From Dendrophyllia cribrosa (Eukaryota; Cnidaria; Anthozoa; Scleractinia; Dendrophylliidae), in assembly GCA_024195265.1 (NCBI GenBank), contig JAJLRJ010000011.1, positions 4,576,866 to 4,640,865 of the forward strand: a stretch of DNA of 64,000 bases, given 5' to 3'. Shown piece after piece: positions 63,786 through 64,000 of this stretch. Both the position numbers and the translations under genes were made by a program. The notes below the pieces were generated by a model, which ran no database searches, was not told the origin of the DNA, and saw only the letters and a program-made list of their open reading frames with translations. Position 1 is the stretch's first letter, and every line of letters begins with the position of its first letter.

Positions 63786-64000
63786 AAGGATTCAGTTTTA
63801 AGTAATATATCTTCCACTTGATAATCAAAAAGAATCTTAAATGTAAGTACATGCAGAGCCATGGATTTAATTTACTAAATAAATAATGTTCTTCAGCATG
63901 GGTGTGTCAAAGACAGCCAAATCCTATGTGATGCAGCCCCTTTGACTTATAATTCCAATGATGATGGTACATCTATTCTGGGAAATGCCCCAAAACTCAG

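Larger units (their letters stand above)
62323..64000. other. TRAPPC9 intron continuing to the window edge
   Basis: No further exon recognised. It holds two TTAA MITEs (62354-62768, 63032-63312) and the repeat at 63652-63785. Confidence 0.5.

Overview
The window looks like genomic DNA of an anthozoan cnidarian, probably a stony coral. The host genes are metazoan (an intronless Jun, the C-terminal half of TRAPPC9, and a fibronectin-III receptor with phase-1 exons). Introns are short to moderate, and the intergenic DNA is crowded with palindromic MITEs, foldback elements and poly-C/poly-G tracts. Species identity is inference.

Positions 525-17902 are a 17.4-kb Polinton/Maverick (polintovirus/adintovirus-like) element. 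It has a perfect 6-bp target duplication (TCAACT at 519-524 and 17903-17908), terminal inverted repeats of about 200 bp, and a 73-bp hairpin palindrome at each extreme end. The minus-strand block (757-12464) carries, from the left end, protein-primed DNA polymerase B (split by a 180-bp MITE), two AT-hook/zinc-finger proteins, a coiled-coil protein, a chromodomain integrase next to a phospholipase-A2-like domain, a small zinc-ribbon protein, an adenain-like protease, a hydrophobic pVI-like protein, the major capsid protein, a basic core-like protein, a penton-like minor capsid protein and a PPxY protein. The plus-strand block (12600-16455) carries a packaging ATPase, a collagen-tipped fibre, an unknown protein and a two-TM protein. 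A VLTF3-like late transcription factor lies at the right end on minus. Two promoter classes can be seen: TAAACGCA plus a TATA box for the replication and zinc-finger genes, and TATAACATA directly before structural genes. Structural proteins carry adenain-type cleavage motifs. At least three reading-frame breaks plus the MITE mean that this copy, as assembled, is not intact.

From 17909 the sequence is host DNA. About 4 kb without a recognisable gene is followed by a plus-strand receptor gene (22165-35944): four FN3 exons, a receptor-phosphatase-like membrane-proximal region with a furin-type site, one TM segment, and a short tyrosine-rich tail instead of a phosphatase. Its last exon is partly duplicated in tandem. 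After repeat-rich DNA comes a minus-strand, single-exon Jun gene (40680-41696). The rest (43929-62322, minus) is the 3' part of TRAPPC9 in 19 recognised exons; its 5' part lies beyond the right edge. Its introns hold many TTAA- and TA-flanked MITEs, a 91-bp satellite grown inside a MITE, a large foldback and a tRNA-derived SINE.
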